NCBI GenBank assembly: GCA_023663265.1
Contig: JAMPHV010000013.1
Coordinates: 1-42,960 of the forward strand
Origin: Bacteroides sp.
GTDB taxonomy: Bacteria > Bacillota > Clostridia > Oscillospirales > Ruminococcaceae
DNA: 42,960 nucleotides
Direction: 5' to 3'
Position 1 is the stretch's first letter. Each line of letters opens with the position of its first letter. Positions 13,919-23,166 of the stretch are shown here, piece after piece. The position numbers and the translations under genes are program-made. The notes under the pieces were generated by a model. It saw only the letters and a list, made by a program, of their open reading frames with translations, did not search any database and was not told where the DNA came from.

Positions 13919-16318
13919 ATGACATCACCGTATTCATCTGAAGAAATAATCAGACAAATCAAGGGGATTCTGGAGTTCGATTTCAGGACCTCCCCAAAGG
14001 AAGCGACAAATACACAGATCTACAAGGCGCTGTCCAAGATCGTGGTCAACCACCTTAAGGAGAAGCGTCACAGATTTATGACGAAATGCAACTCCCAAGG
14101 GAAAAAGCAGGTGTATTACATCTCCATGGAATTTCTTATGGGACGCTCCTTAAAAACCAGCCTGTATAACTTGGGCATGAACGAGGAGGTCGCAAAGGCT
14201 TTGCAGGAGGCCTTCAACGTAAAGATCGACAGCATTTACGAGGAGGAGCCCGACGCGGGTCTCGGAAACGGCGGTCTCGGACGTCTTGCGGCTTGCTATA
14301 TGGACGGTCTCGCTACCTGCGGGCTCCCCGCAACGGGATATTCCATTCTTTACGAATACGGAATATTCAAGCAGCAGATACTTGACGGCTGGCAGACCGA
14401 GCTTCCCGACAACTGGCTGCCCGGAGGCGGAGTGTGGCTGGCGGAGGTGCCCGATCAAGCCATTCAGGTACACTTTGACGGAGAGATACAGGAAAGCTGG
14501 GCGGATAATTACCATTCGGTAAACCACGTAAACTACACCACCGTCAACGCGGTCCCCTATGATATGTACGTAAGCGGCTACGACAGCGAGGGCGTTTCAA
14601 AGCTCCGTTTGTGGAGCGCGCAGGGCATGAGCTTCGACATGGGCGCGTTCAACAAGGGCAACTACGGCGAGGCGTTAGGCGCCAACAATATTGCTCACTC
14701 TCTTACAAAGGTGCTGTACCCCAACGACAACCATTTGGACGGCAAGGCGCTGAGACTTCGTCAGCAGTACTTTATGTGCGCCGCCTCTATAGGCGATATA
14801 GTAATGCGCCATATGAACATTTACGGCACCTTGGACAATCTTCACGAAAAGGTCGCCATTCACGTAAACGATACTCACCCCACTCTCGCTATCCCCGAGC
14901 TTATGAGGATCATGCTCGACGAGTGCGGCTACAGCTGGGCAAAATCCTGGCATATCGTTACCAACACCTTTGCTTACACCAACCATACGGTAATGGCGGA
15001 GGCGCTTGAAAAATGGGACGAGAATATGCTCAGAAATATCCTTCCCCGAATCTATACCATTATCTGCGAGATAAACCGCCGCTACTGCGAGGGCTTGAGC
15101 AACCGCTTGGGCGACGACGGCAAGGTGGCGAGAATGTCGATAGTGAGCAACAGCCAAATAAAGATGGCTAATCTTTGCGTTGACGCCTGCCATTCCGTAA
15201 ACGGCGTTTCAAAGCTCCACAGCGAGATCATCAAGGAAAGCGTGTTCAAGGACGAATACGACGATAAGCCCGTTAAGTTCAAGAACGTCACCAACGGTAT
15301 CGCTTACAGAAGGTGGCTTTTGCAGTCCAATAAGGGTCTGACCGATCTGCTTTCCCAGTGCATAGGGGACGGATTCAAGAAAAACGCCTCCGAGCTGGAG
15401 CATCTCCGTCTTTTCAGAAAGGACGAAAGCGTGCTGAAAAAATTGGCGGAGATAAAGCGCGAAAACAAGGTCGCTTTTGCCAACTACGTTCAGAAGACCA
15501 CGGGCAGGAAGCTTAACGTTGACAGCATTTTCGACGTGCAGGTAAAGCGTCTTCACGAATATAAGCGTCAGCAGCTCAACGCCATGAATATAATCGCGGA
15601 TTACAACTATCTGCTGGAAAATCCCGACGCGGACTTTGTTCCCAAGACCTATATCTTTGCTTCAAAGGCGGCTCCCGGCTACTATATGGCAAAGCAGATA
15701 ATCAAGATGATATGGTGCCTCGGCGAGGAGATAAAGCAAAATCCCAAGATCAGCGACAAGTTAAGCGTTGTGTTCCTTGAGGACTACCGCGTTACTCTTT
15801 CCGAGATTCTGATGCCCGCCAGCGAGATATCCGAGCAGATATCTCTTGCAGGCACCGAGGCTTCGGGCACGGGCAATATGAAGCTGATGCTCAACGGCGC
15901 CGTTACCATGGGCACCTATGACGGAGCCAACGTTGAGATCTGCGAGCAGGTAGGCAGGGACAACATCTTCATCTTCGGCATGAACGCGGGAGAGGTCGAT
16001 GTTATGAAAGCCAACGGATATCTTCCCGAGGGATATTATACGGGCAACAACGTTATAGCGGGCGCTGTCAACAGAATGTACAGCGGCATCAACGGCGCCA
16101 AGTTCGATGAGGTGGCAAATTCCCTCCGCTTTACCGACCAGTATATGGCGCTGGCGGACTTCGACAGCTACCGCGAGGCGCAGAAAAAGGCTTCCGAAGC
16201 CTACAAGAACGTACTCGGCTGGAACAAAATGTCTCTGATGAATATTGCGGGAGCGGGCGTGTTCTCTGCCGACAGAGCCGTTATGGATTACGCGAAGACT
16301 ATTTGGAACCTTATTTGA
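13919..16318 (+). CDS. glgP: Glycogen/alpha-glucan phosphorylase
   Basis: The 799-aa enzyme has the usual length for bacterial glycogen phosphorylases (GT35). It uses phosphate to release glucose-1-phosphate from the non-reducing ends of alpha-1,4-glucan. Visible hallmarks are YYISMEFLMGRSL near the N-terminus, EEEPDAGLGNGGLGRLAACY, VHVNDTHPTL-like HVNDTHPTLAIPE and the PLP-binding block EASGTGNMKLMLNG with the Schiff-base lysine. ATG 13919 has GAGGAAG 8 bases upstream. The GH13 hydrolase follows behind a hairpin, and glgA lies 20 kb further on, so this region handles storage-glucan turnover. No defects are seen. Confidence 0.97.
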   Translation: MTSPYSSEEIIRQIKGILEFDFRTSPKEATNTQIYKALSKIVVNHLKEKRHRFMTKCNSQGKKQVYYISMEFLMGRSLKTSLYNLGMNEEVAKALQEAFNVKIDSIYEEEPDAGLGNGGLGRLAACYMDGLATCGLPATGYSILYEYGIFKQQILDGWQTELPDNWLPGGGVWLAEVPDQAIQVHFDGEIQESWADNYHSVNHVNYTTVNAVPYDMYVSGYDSEGVSKLRLWSAQGMSFDMGAFNKGNYGEALGANNIAHSLTKVLYPNDNHLDGKALRLRQQYFMCAASIGDIVMRHMNIYGTLDNLHEKVAIHVNDTHPTLAIPELMRIMLDECGYSWAKSWHIVTNTFAYTNHTVMAEALEKWDENMLRNILPRIYTIICEINRRYCEGLSNRLGDDGKVARMSIVSNSQIKMANLCVDACHSVNGVSKLHSEIIKESVFKDEYDDKPVKFKNVTNGIAYRRWLLQSNKGLTDLLSQCIGDGFKKNASELEHLRLFRKDESVLKKLAEIKRENKVAFANYVQKTTGRKLNVDSIFDVQVKRLHEYKRQQLNAMNIIADYNYLLENPDADFVPKTYIFASKAAPGYYMAKQIIKMIWCLGEEIKQNPKISDKLSVVFLEDYRVTLSEILMPASEISEQISLAGTEASGTGNMKLMLNGAVTMGTYDGANVEICEQVGRDNIFIFGMNAGEVDVMKANGYLPEGYYTGNNVIAGAVNRMYSGINGAKFDEVANSLRFTDQYMALADFDSYREAQKKASEAYKNVLGWNKMSLMNIAGAGVFSADRAVMDYAKTIWNLI

Positions 16319-16328
16319 TTAAGCTTTT

Positions 16329-16359
16329 ATCCCCGCACAAAGGTTTTTTGTGCGGGGAT
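16329..16359 (+). terminator. Strong hairpin between glgP and the GH13 gene
   Basis: ATCCCCGCACAAA pairs perfectly with TTTGTGCGGGGAT. No T-run follows, so it is better seen as a partial terminator or mRNA-stabilising hairpin between two genes of one pathway. Confidence 0.65.
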
Positions 16360-16390
16360 ATTGGTGATATTATAGAGAAAGGTCGGTAAA

Positions 16391-18289
16391 ATGAGCATAC
16401 CTGTTTTTGACTGCTTCGATACCTGTTATAAATCGCCCTTCGGCGCGGTGGAAAGGAACACCAAGATCACCTTTTGCCTGAATATTCCCATAGATCACCA
16501 TATTACCGAGTGCTCGGTGGTCATCTTCCGTCCGGGCTTTAAGGAAAGGTACTCCGCGCTTGAAAACGAGGGGATAAAGGAAAAAAACGGCGAAAGATTT
16601 TATGTTTTAAGAGGCTCTTATACTCCCGAGCATACGGGCTTGCACCATTACTATTTTGTATTGACGGGAAACTGCGGACGCCGCTACATAAAACGCCAGG
16701 GCGCTTCTCTCGGCGGCTTTGACGACGGTGAGCTGTTTCAGCTAACCGTTTACGACGAGGGCATGACCACTCCCGAATGGCTAAAGGGCGGAGTGATGTA
16801 TCAGATATTCCCCGACCGATTCGCAAAGGGCGTTCCCGATCCCGAAAACGAGCCGCAAACGCCCGTAGACAGGCAAATCCACATCAACTGGAACGATATG
16901 CCTGTGTGGCAGCCCAACGACAGAGGCGTAGTCACCAACAGCGACTATTTCGGGGGAAACCTGAAGGGAGTTCTGGAGAAGCTGCCTTATTTAAAAGAAT
17001 TGGGCGTTACCTGCATATATTTTAACCCTATTTTTGAATCCCACGAAAACCACCGCTACAGCACCGCCTGCTATGAAAGAATAGATATGCTGATGGGGAC
17101 GGAGCGGGAATTTACCGAGCTTTGTCAAAAAGCGGACGAAATGGGTATCAAGATAATACTTGACGGCGTGTTCAGCCATACGGGAGCGGATTCGGTATAC
17201 TTCAACAAGTTCGGCAGATACGGAGACCGCGCAGGCGCGTTCAGAGACCCCGAAAGCCCCTACCGCGCATGGTACAGCTTTATCAATTACCCCAACACCT
17301 ACGAAAGCTGGTGGGGCTTTACCAATCTGCCCAACGTAAACGAAAACGATCCCTCTTATACCGAGTATATCTGCGGCGACGGCGGGATATTGCAGAAATG
17401 GATAAAGGCGGGAGCGGCAGGCTGGCGTTTGGACGTTGCGGACGAGCTGCCCGACGAGTTTATCGACAATTTAAGGATCGCCGTCAAGAAAATGGGCGAC
17501 GATAAGGTAATATTCGGCGAGGTGTGGGAGGACGCGTCGAACAAGGAAAGCTACGGAGTGCGCCGCCGCTATCTTAACGGAAAGCAGCTTGACAGCGTTA
17601 TGAACTATCCTTTTAGAGAGTGCATACTGAACTATGTCAAGTACGCCGACCCCGTTCCCTTTAAGGACGGTATCATGACCATTATTGAGCACTACCCCAA
17701 GCCCTGCGTCGATATTCTGATGAACTTTCTTTCCACTCACGATACCGAAAGGGCTATCACAAGACTTGCGGGCGACGATATCGGCTGGAACGACAGACGT
17801 TGGCAGTCCGAGCACAAGCTGTCGCCTCAGCAGTATGTTTACGGGACTGCTCTGCTGAAATGCGCCATGGTGCTGCAATTTTTCCTGCCGGGCGTGCCCT
17901 GTGTTTATTACGCGGACGAGGCGGGACAGGAGGGCTACAAGGACCCCTTTAACAGGCGCACCTATCCGTGGGGCGAGGAGGACAAGGGACTTATCGCCTT
18001 TACCGCCGAGCTCGGACGTATCCGCGCTTCGAGCAGGGCGTTCGCCAAGGGAACCATGAGGTTTATTGAGGTCACGCCCGACTGCTGCGTGTTCAAGCGC
18101 GAGGACGAAGAGGCGGGCGAGGCGGCAGTGATCTATCTGAACAAGTCTCATAAGGCAAGAAACTTTTTGCTCCACGAAACTGTGGGAAGCTGCAAGAGCT
18201 TTAAGATCGTAAGACATGAGAGCGAAAGGACCTGCGGAAAGCTTCACGTTTCGCCTTATGATTATGATGTGGTGCTGGTGAGGCTGTAA
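16391..18289 (+). CDS. GH13-family alpha-glucan hydrolase (alpha-amylase / neopullulanase type)
   Basis: The 632-aa protein has an N-terminal beta domain (about 1-120) and a GH13 barrel beginning WLKGGVMYQIFPDRFA. The conserved regions are visible: IILDGVFSHTG, GWRLDVADE (nucleophile Asp), VIFGEVWED (acid/base Glu) and LSTHDTER (third Asp). A C-terminal domain starts after about 540. No signal peptide is present, so it acts in the cytoplasm, probably on maltodextrins or glycogen-derived oligosaccharides beside GlgP. The N-terminal domain plus barrel layout resembles cyclomaltodextrinase/neopullulanase-type enzymes; exact subfamily cannot be fixed by eye. The ATG 16391 has AGAAAGG upstream. 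Confidence 0.9.
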   Translation: MSIPVFDCFDTCYKSPFGAVERNTKITFCLNIPIDHHITECSVVIFRPGFKERYSALENEGIKEKNGERFYVLRGSYTPEHTGLHHYYFVLTGNCGRRYIKRQGASLGGFDDGELFQLTVYDEGMTTPEWLKGGVMYQIFPDRFAKGVPDPENEPQTPVDRQIHINWNDMPVWQPNDRGVVTNSDYFGGNLKGVLEKLPYLKELGVTCIYFNPIFESHENHRYSTACYERIDMLMGTEREFTELCQKADEMGIKIILDGVFSHTGADSVYFNKFGRYGDRAGAFRDPESPYRAWYSFINYPNTYESWWGFTNLPNVNENDPSYTEYICGDGGILQKWIKAGAAGWRLDVADELPDEFIDNLRIAVKKMGDDKVIFGEVWEDASNKESYGVRRRYLNGKQLDSVMNYPFRECILNYVKYADPVPFKDGIMTIIEHYPKPCVDILMNFLSTHDTERAITRLAGDDIGWNDRRWQSEHKLSPQQYVYGTALLKCAMVLQFFLPGVPCVYYADEAGQEGYKDPFNRRTYPWGEEDKGLIAFTAELGRIRASSRAFAKGTMRFIEVTPDCCVFKREDEEAGEAAVIYLNKSHKARNFLLHETVGSCKSFKIVRHESERTCGKLHVSPYDYDVVLVRL

Positions 18290-18453
18290 AAAATTGATAA
18301 TTGATAATTGATAATTGATAATTGATAATTACGGAGCGGCTCCTCCGCTTAATTTAAATTTATGCTCACACTAACATTAAGCTTATAAATTTGTACCGCA
18401 AAAATCAAAGATTCGTCGGCAAAGCCGACACCTTAATTGTCAATTATTATGAC
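18290..18453. repeat. Repeat-rich spacer, candidate MITE-like or REP-like unit
   Basis: The stretch holds the five-copy 7-bp tandem array, a CGGAG-containing hairpin (about 18331-18346), a GTCGGC-AAA-GCCGAC hairpin (about 18415-18430), and ends with AATTGTCAATTATT. Its two ends are imperfect inverted copies (AATTGATAATT versus AATTGTCAATT). No gene is present. Such units are often found between genes in clostridial genomes, but element status needs a copy-number search. Confidence 0.45.
18294..18328. repeat. Five tandem copies of the 7-bp unit TTGATAA
   Basis: TTGATAA is repeated five times without mismatch and continues into a partial TTA. It begins 5 bases after the GH13 stop codon. Copy number could vary by slippage. 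Confidence 0.9.
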
Positions 18454-18454
18454 A

Positions 18455-18487
18455 AAAAAACGACCCGTCTCCGACAGGTCGTTTTTT
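18455..18487. terminator. Bidirectional rho-independent terminator
   Basis: AAAAAACGACC pairs with GGTCGTTTTTT around a CGTCTCCGACA loop region. It lies between the convergent GH13 and methyltransferase genes and has A/T runs on both sides. Confidence 0.85.
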
Positions 18488-18507
18488 ACAGCCATTTAAA
18501 CTCATGA

Positions 18508-19848
18508 CTAAGCTTTTTTTATAATTAACTCCATTGAACCGTTATAGCGATTGCTTACACTATACTCTATCACTTCAAAACCGCATTGCTTTATCAGCGC
18601 TTCCAAACCGCTGTAGGAAAAATATGTTATATGATACGGCTCAAGCCACATTGGGTCTTTAAATTTTGCCATCTTGGTAAATGCACTTTCATAGTTCGGG
18701 GTAGAAAGCCACAGAATACCGTTATCATCTAAAAGACGGTGTGCATTGCGTAAAGCTTCGGTCGGATCTATAATATGCTCTATAACATCGCCCATAATAA
18801 TTATTGAGTAGGTTTTGGCGGTGTGATAATTTAAAAAGTCGCCGTTCCAAATCGAAATGCCCAAAATATCGCTAATACTTTGCGCTTGATTTTTCATAAT
18901 CTCTACCGCGTCAACTTGGTAGCCCATTTCCAAAGCTACGGACAGAAGTTCTCCCTTTCCTATTCCAACTTCCAATATGTTTTTTCGTTGACAGTTAACA
19001 TAAGAGTTAAGCTTGTTTAAAATATTGGACCATAAATAGAGATGATAGGTGTTTACTTCACTTGCTGCGGCATATAATCTGTTGGCATTTGGAGCGACGT
19101 TGTCGTTAAGCACAGACGGAGTTAAAATATCCTCTGAAAATTTTAACGTGTATAGATTTTTACAGTTCCTGCACTTCATCCACAGCTTTACAGGTAAATT
19201 CGGATAAGAGAAATCATTCATAAAATACGAGAACGCTCTGTAAAAAGCTTTTCCTTCACCTCCACAAATGGGGCACTTTTCAAATATACGCTGCCGAGAA
19301 GGACGGTAAACATAGTCAGGGTGGGGATATTCTTTTTTTGCCAGCAGATTTGGATATTGTTCAAAAATTTTTAATGTCAGTTCAAAGGATTCCATAGGAG
19401 CGGAAAAAGCGCATTTCGCACAGGTATCAAGAGCAAGCTGGACTACATGAGAAGATTGTAAACCACCGTCTAAAAAGTGAAACAGTTTTTCTGCGGTCGG
19501 TTTGGTGACATTTGTAATTTTATCCAACACTGTAATAAGCGCATTGCAGATTATATAGCGTGATGTACCAAGAAGATTTTGCGATAATTGCCGTAAATTA
19601 TTAAAATCAATTAAAGGCGCGTATAACGCCACTCTTAAATCGGTTAAAATATTGTATAGCTCATTAGTCAGCAGGTTTTCTTGAAGTAAACAGTCTGTCA
19701 ATGTGTCAATAGCACTGAATATATCCTGTGTTACCCCCCCCGATTCGCCGACATTGTCAGAATTTATAATATACGCAGTGCCTTCTTGAATAGTTTGACA
19801 TAAGTCCCAAAGCTGAACATAAAGCTCAATTTTCTCGCAATTCTCCAT
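18508..19848 (-). CDS. SAM-dependent methyltransferase with zinc-ribbon and N-terminal helical domain
   Basis: The 446-aa protein has three parts: a helical N-terminal region of unknown family (1-185), a zinc ribbon with C192/C195 and C226/C229 (CPIC, CRNC) and a class I methyltransferase domain with the SAM motif NILEVGIGKGE (290-300) and DVIEHIIDP (354-362). The arrangement resembles sugar or cell-surface methyltransferases that carry an N-terminal zinc site, but the substrate is unknown. Start ATG 19848 has AGAAAGGG upstream; the gene follows the XRE gene by 29 bases. Its base composition is more AT-rich than its neighbours, suggesting acquisition. A run of eight G residues at 19734-19741 (codons 36-39) is a possible slippage site; the frame is on in this sequence. 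Confidence 0.75.
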   Translation of the reverse strand: MENCEKIELYVQLWDLCQTIQEGTAYIINSDNVGESGGVTQDIFSAIDTLTDCLLQENLLTNELYNILTDLRVALYAPLIDFNNLRQLSQNLLGTSRYIICNALITVLDKITNVTKPTAEKLFHFLDGGLQSSHVVQLALDTCAKCAFSAPMESFELTLKIFEQYPNLLAKKEYPHPDYVYRPSRQRIFEKCPICGGEGKAFYRAFSYFMNDFSYPNLPVKLWMKCRNCKNLYTLKFSEDILTPSVLNDNVAPNANRLYAAASEVNTYHLYLWSNILNKLNSYVNCQRKNILEVGIGKGELLSVALEMGYQVDAVEIMKNQAQSISDILGISIWNGDFLNYHTAKTYSIIIMGDVIEHIIDPTEALRNAHRLLDDNGILWLSTPNYESAFTKMAKFKDPMWLEPYHITYFSYSGLEALIKQCGFEVIEYSVSNRYNGSMELIIKKA

Positions 19849-19877
19849 ACTATTTCCCTTTCTGACAAATACGGTAC

Positions 19878-20267
19878 TTATTTATTGCTCACCGCGTCAA
19901 AATATATCTCCGAAAGGCAGCTGAAAAGCGACTGCTTATCCTTCATCGCCAAGCCCTCGCCGCGGAAAATGCCGCCCGCGTCCTTAAGCAGCGCCAGCGC
20001 CTTGTCAATGTCCTCGCTTTCCTCGGAGGCGTTGTGCAAAAACCTTTCCTCGCTGTCGAGGATAAGGCTTTGCTTGTCGTCGAGAAGAAATTCCTTAGTC
20101 ACCTCCAGCTCCGCGCATATTTTTTTGAGTATGGCGGCTCTTGGGCTTCTTGCGCCCGCAAGGTAGTTGGCGAGGGCGCGGTAGGTTATCCCCAATTTGT
20201 CGGCAAATTCGGTTTTCTTATACCCTTTTCTTCTCAGCAGTATCTCAATTTTATCTCGGAAGGTCAA
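19878..20267 (-). CDS. XRE-family HTH regulator upstream of the methyltransferase
   Basis: I start the protein at TTG 20267 (MTFRDKIEILLRRKGYKK), preceded by AAAGGG nine bases upstream; an ATG at 20285 is in frame but has no ribosome site. Still longer frames are excluded because they run into the -10 and -35 of the promoter. The 129-aa protein has an HTH (about 3-60, TEFADKLGITYRALANYLAG) and a C-terminal helical region of about 65 residues. Its GC-rich composition matches the core genome, unlike the downstream methyltransferase. Its target is unknown; autoregulation is likely. Confidence 0.85.
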   Translation of the reverse strand: MTFRDKIEILLRRKGYKKTEFADKLGITYRALANYLAGARSPRAAILKKICAELEVTKEFLLDDKQSLILDSEERFLHNASEESEDIDKALALLKDAGGIFRGEGLAMKDKQSLFSCLSEIYFDAVSNK

Positions 20268-20304
20268 TCTGATCGTCCCTTTCATTGTCGAAAATTCACT
20301 TATT

Positions 20305-20333
20305 ATTATAATGGGAAACGGGTAAACAGTCAA
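20305..20333 (-). promoter_or_regulatory. Consensus promoter for the XRE-methyltransferase unit
   Basis: On the minus strand TTGACT (20333-20328), 17 bases, TATAAT (20310-20305). It fixes the translation start of the XRE gene downstream of about 20298. Confidence 0.75.
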
Positions 20334-20367
20334 CCGAATTTTTAAAAAAATTCGGTAAATTCAAAAA

Positions 20368-20417
20368 TATTCATAAAATATTCATTATTTTGTGAATATT
20401 ATGCAATATTTTGAATA
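20368..20417. promoter_or_regulatory. Probable ArgR operator array (ARG boxes)
   Basis: Four half-sites are seen: TATTCA at 20368-20373 and 20379-20384, TGAATA at 20393-20398 and 20412-20417, in a near-symmetric arrangement ending 8 bases before the argG -35. The known ArgR consensus is built from TGAAT/ATTCA arms. Repression by arginine through ArgR/AhrC is inferred; no argR is in this window. Confidence 0.6.
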
Positions 20418-20424
20418 AAAAGAC

Positions 20425-20452
20425 TTGACAATCCCAAAAAAAGCTGTATAAT
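20425..20452 (+). promoter_or_regulatory. Promoter of the arginine operon
   Basis: TTGACA (20425-20430), 16 bases, TATAAT (20447-20452), both perfect. The argG start is 43 bases downstream. The ARG-box array lies directly upstream. Confidence 0.8.
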
Positions 20453-20494
20453 GAAAGGAAAGGAAAAAACAGGTTTTACGAAAGGACTTTAATT

Positions 20495-21718
20495 ATGGCA
20501 AAGGAAATCAAAAAAATTATTTTAGCTTACTCGGGCGGCTTGGACACCTCGATAATCATTCCGTGGCTGCATGAAAATTATCCCGGCTGCGAGGTCATCT
20601 GCGCAGCGGGCAACGTGGGACAGGACGCGGAGCTCGAGGGTCTTGAGGAGCGCGCCAAGAAAACGGGGGCGGCGAAGCTTTATATAGAGGACATTCAGGA
20701 CGAGTTTGTAAACGACTTTATTTTCCCCACCTTAAAAGCGGGAGCAAAATACGAGGGTTATCTTTTGGGCACCTCCTTCGCGCGTCCTCCCATAGCGAAA
20801 AGACTGGTGGAGATAGCAAGAAAGGAAAACGCCGACGCTATCTGCCACGGCTGCACGGGCAAGGGCAACGATCAGGTGCGCTTTGAGCTTACCATAAAGG
20901 CTTTGGCTCCCGATATTCGGATAATCGCGCCCTGGAGAATATGGGATATCAGATCGAGAGAGCAGGAGATAGAATACGCCGAGGCTCACAACGTGCCCAT
21001 AAAAATCACAAGAGAGACCAATTATTCCAAGGATATGAACCTGTGGCACCTTTCGCATGAGGGGCTCGACTTAGAGGACCCCGCCAACGAACCGCAGTAT
21101 AACAAGCCGGGCTTCCTTGAGCTGGGCGTATCGCCCGAATCGGCTCCCGACAAGCCGACTTATATTTCGATAAGCTTTGAAAAGGGAATACCCGTTGCTC
21201 TCGACGGAGAAAGGCTGGACGGAGTAACGCTCATAAAGAAGCTGAACAAGATAGGCGGCGAAAACGGCATAGGCTTGTTCGACGTGGTGGAGAACAGGCT
21301 CGTGGGAATGAAGTCGAGAGGCGTTTACGAGACCCCCGGCGGCACGATCCTGTATCACGCTCACGAGGTGCTTGAAACTATCTGTCTTGACAAGGAAACT
21401 CAGCATTACAAGGCGGGGCTTGCCTTGAAGTATGCCGATCTGGTCTACAACGGACAGTGGTACACTCCTTTAAGAGAAGCTATGGACGCGTTTGTTGACA
21501 AGACGCAGGAGACCTGCACGGGCGAGGTCAAGCTGAAGCTGTACAAGGGCAATATTATCAACGCGGGCGTTACCTCGCCTTATACCCTTTACAGCGAGGA
21601 CTTCGCTTCCTTCGGAGAGGACGACGTTTACGACCAAAAGGACAGCGCGGGCTTTATCAATCTGTTCGGTCTGCCTATCAAGGTAAAGGCTCTCCTGGAC
21701 GCGGAGAGAAACAAGTAA
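20495..21718 (+). CDS. argG: Argininosuccinate synthase
   Basis: The 407-aa enzyme condenses citrulline and aspartate with ATP to argininosuccinate, the penultimate step of arginine biosynthesis. The N-terminal PP-loop AYSGGLDTS (residues 11-19), the [12 protein letters not shown] block and the LTREGYD-equivalent [20 protein letters not shown] segment are present. Length is typical. ATG 20495 follows a GAAAGGACTT ribosome site. It is the first gene of the operon, 43 bases from the promoter, with argH 22 bases downstream. Confidence 0.97.
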   Translation: MAKEIKKIILAYSGGLDTSIIIPWLHENYPGCEVICAAGNVGQDAELEGLEERAKKTGAAKLYIEDIQDEFVNDFIFPTLKAGAKYEGYLLGTSFARPPIAKRLVEIARKENADAICHGCTGKGNDQVRFELTIKALAPDIRIIAPWRIWDIRSREQEIEYAEAHNVPIKITRETNYSKDMNLWHLSHEGLDLEDPANEPQYNKPGFLELGVSPESAPDKPTYISISFEKGIPVALDGERLDGVTLIKKLNKIGGENGIGLFDVVENRLVGMKSRGVYETPGGTILYHAHEVLETICLDKETQHYKAGLALKYADLVYNGQWYTPLREAMDAFVDKTQETCTGEVKLKLYKGNIINAGVTSPYTLYSEDFASFGEDDVYDQKDSAGFINLFGLPIKVKALLDAERNK

Positions 21719-21740
21719 TAATTTTTGCGAGGTTAATGTT

Positions 21741-23165
21741 ATGGCAGTGATGTGGGCGGGGAGATTTTCCAAGGAGGTGGACGGCAAGGTAAACGCTTTC
21801 AACTCCTCTATCTCCTTTGACGGCAGAATGTACAGGCAGGATATAACGGGCAGCATAGCTCACGCAAAAATGCTCGGTAAATGCGGGATCATATCGGAGG
21901 AGGACAGCGAGGCGCTGGTCAACGAGCTGGAAAAGGTGCTTCGGGAGATAGACGAGGGCAAGCTGCGGCTCGATATGAACGCCGAGGATATCCATATGTT
22001 TATCGAAAGCGTTCTCACCGAAAGGCTCGGAGAGGTGGGAAAAAGGCTTCACACCGCCCGCTCGAGAAACGACCAGGTGGCTTTGGATATTCGGCTTTAT
22101 CTGCGCCTTGAAATAACGGAAATATCGGCGCTGGCGGAGGAGCTGATAAACGTGCTGTGCGATACCGCCGAAAGGCACGCCGATACCGTTATGCCGGGAT
22201 ATACCCATTTACAGCGGGCTCAGCCTATTACCTTCGGTCACCATTTGATGGCGTATGCTCAAATGCTACTAAGAGATATGGGCAGGCTTAATGACGCAAA
22301 AAAGCGTATGAACGAATGTCCCTTGGGCAGCGGCGCCTTGGCGGGTACCACTTATCCTATCGACAGGGATATGACTAAGGAGCTTTTGGGCTTCGACCGC
22401 GTTATGATAAATTCCCTCGACGGCGTTTCGGACAGGGATTTCTGCATTGAGCTGGCAGGCGCGATATCCTTAATTATGACGCATCTTTCGAGATTTTCGG
22501 AGGAAATAATAATGTGGTGCAGCTGGGAGTTTAAGTTTATCGAGCTTGACGACGCCTTTGCCACGGGCTCCAGCATAATGCCCCAAAAGAAGAACCCCGA
22601 CATAGCGGAGCTTGTAAGGGGAAAATGCGCCCGCGTTATCGGCGATAATATGGCGCTGCTCGCTATGATGAAGGGGCTGCCCTTAGCCTATAACAAGGAT
22701 ATGCAGGAGGATAAGGAGGCGATATTCGACGCGGTCGATAACGTTAAGCTTTGTCTTTCCACCTTTATACCGATGCTCAAAACCATGTCCGTATATAAGG
22801 AGAATATGAGAATCGCGGCGGCTAAGGGCTTTATAAACGCCACCGACTGCGCCGATTATCTTGTCAAAAAGGGAATGGCGTTCAGAGACGCGTATAAGAT
22901 AACGGGCGGGCTGGTAGCTCTTTGTATTGAGAGGGGCACCGATCTGGAGCATTTGCCCTTGGAGGATTATAAAAAAGGGAGCGAGCTGTTCGAGGAGGAC
23001 GTATACAAGGCTATCGACCTCGATACCTGCGTAAATACGAGAAGCTCTAAGGGCGGTCCCTCCCCCGAAAGCGTAAAAGAGCAGATAAAGAGCGTTCGCA
23101 AGGCGCTCAGCGATTTTTATGCTGTTCATACCGTTATGACGCACTATATCACGGAGGAGCGATAA
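21741..23165 (+). CDS. argH: Argininosuccinate lyase
   Basis: The 474-aa protein splits argininosuccinate into arginine and fumarate. Diagnostic segments are MWAGRFS at the start, SRNDQVALDIR, GYTHLQRAQP (with the catalytic His) and the signature GSSIMPQKKNPD. Length is normal for the family. The start ATG follows GCGAGGTTAATGTT, and the stop is 1 base from the start of the PfkB gene, so they are tightly coupled. Confidence 0.97.
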   Translation: MAVMWAGRFSKEVDGKVNAFNSSISFDGRMYRQDITGSIAHAKMLGKCGIISEEDSEALVNELEKVLREIDEGKLRLDMNAEDIHMFIESVLTERLGEVGKRLHTARSRNDQVALDIRLYLRLEITEISALAEELINVLCDTAERHADTVMPGYTHLQRAQPITFGHHLMAYAQMLLRDMGRLNDAKKRMNECPLGSGALAGTTYPIDRDMTKELLGFDRVMINSLDGVSDRDFCIELAGAISLIMTHLSRFSEEIIMWCSWEFKFIELDDAFATGSSIMPQKKNPDIAELVRGKCARVIGDNMALLAMMKGLPLAYNKDMQEDKEAIFDAVDNVKLCLSTFIPMLKTMSVYKENMRIAAAKGFINATDCADYLVKKGMAFRDAYKITGGLVALCIERGTDLEHLPLEDYKKGSELFEEDVYKAIDLDTCVNTRSSKGGPSPESVKEQIKSVRKALSDFYAVHTVMTHYITEER

Positions 23166-23166
23166 T

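Noticed and set aside
18290..18453. CRISPR array (tandem TTGATAA copies)
   Set aside because: The unit is 7 bases with no spacers; it is a simple tandem repeat and no cas gene is present in the window.
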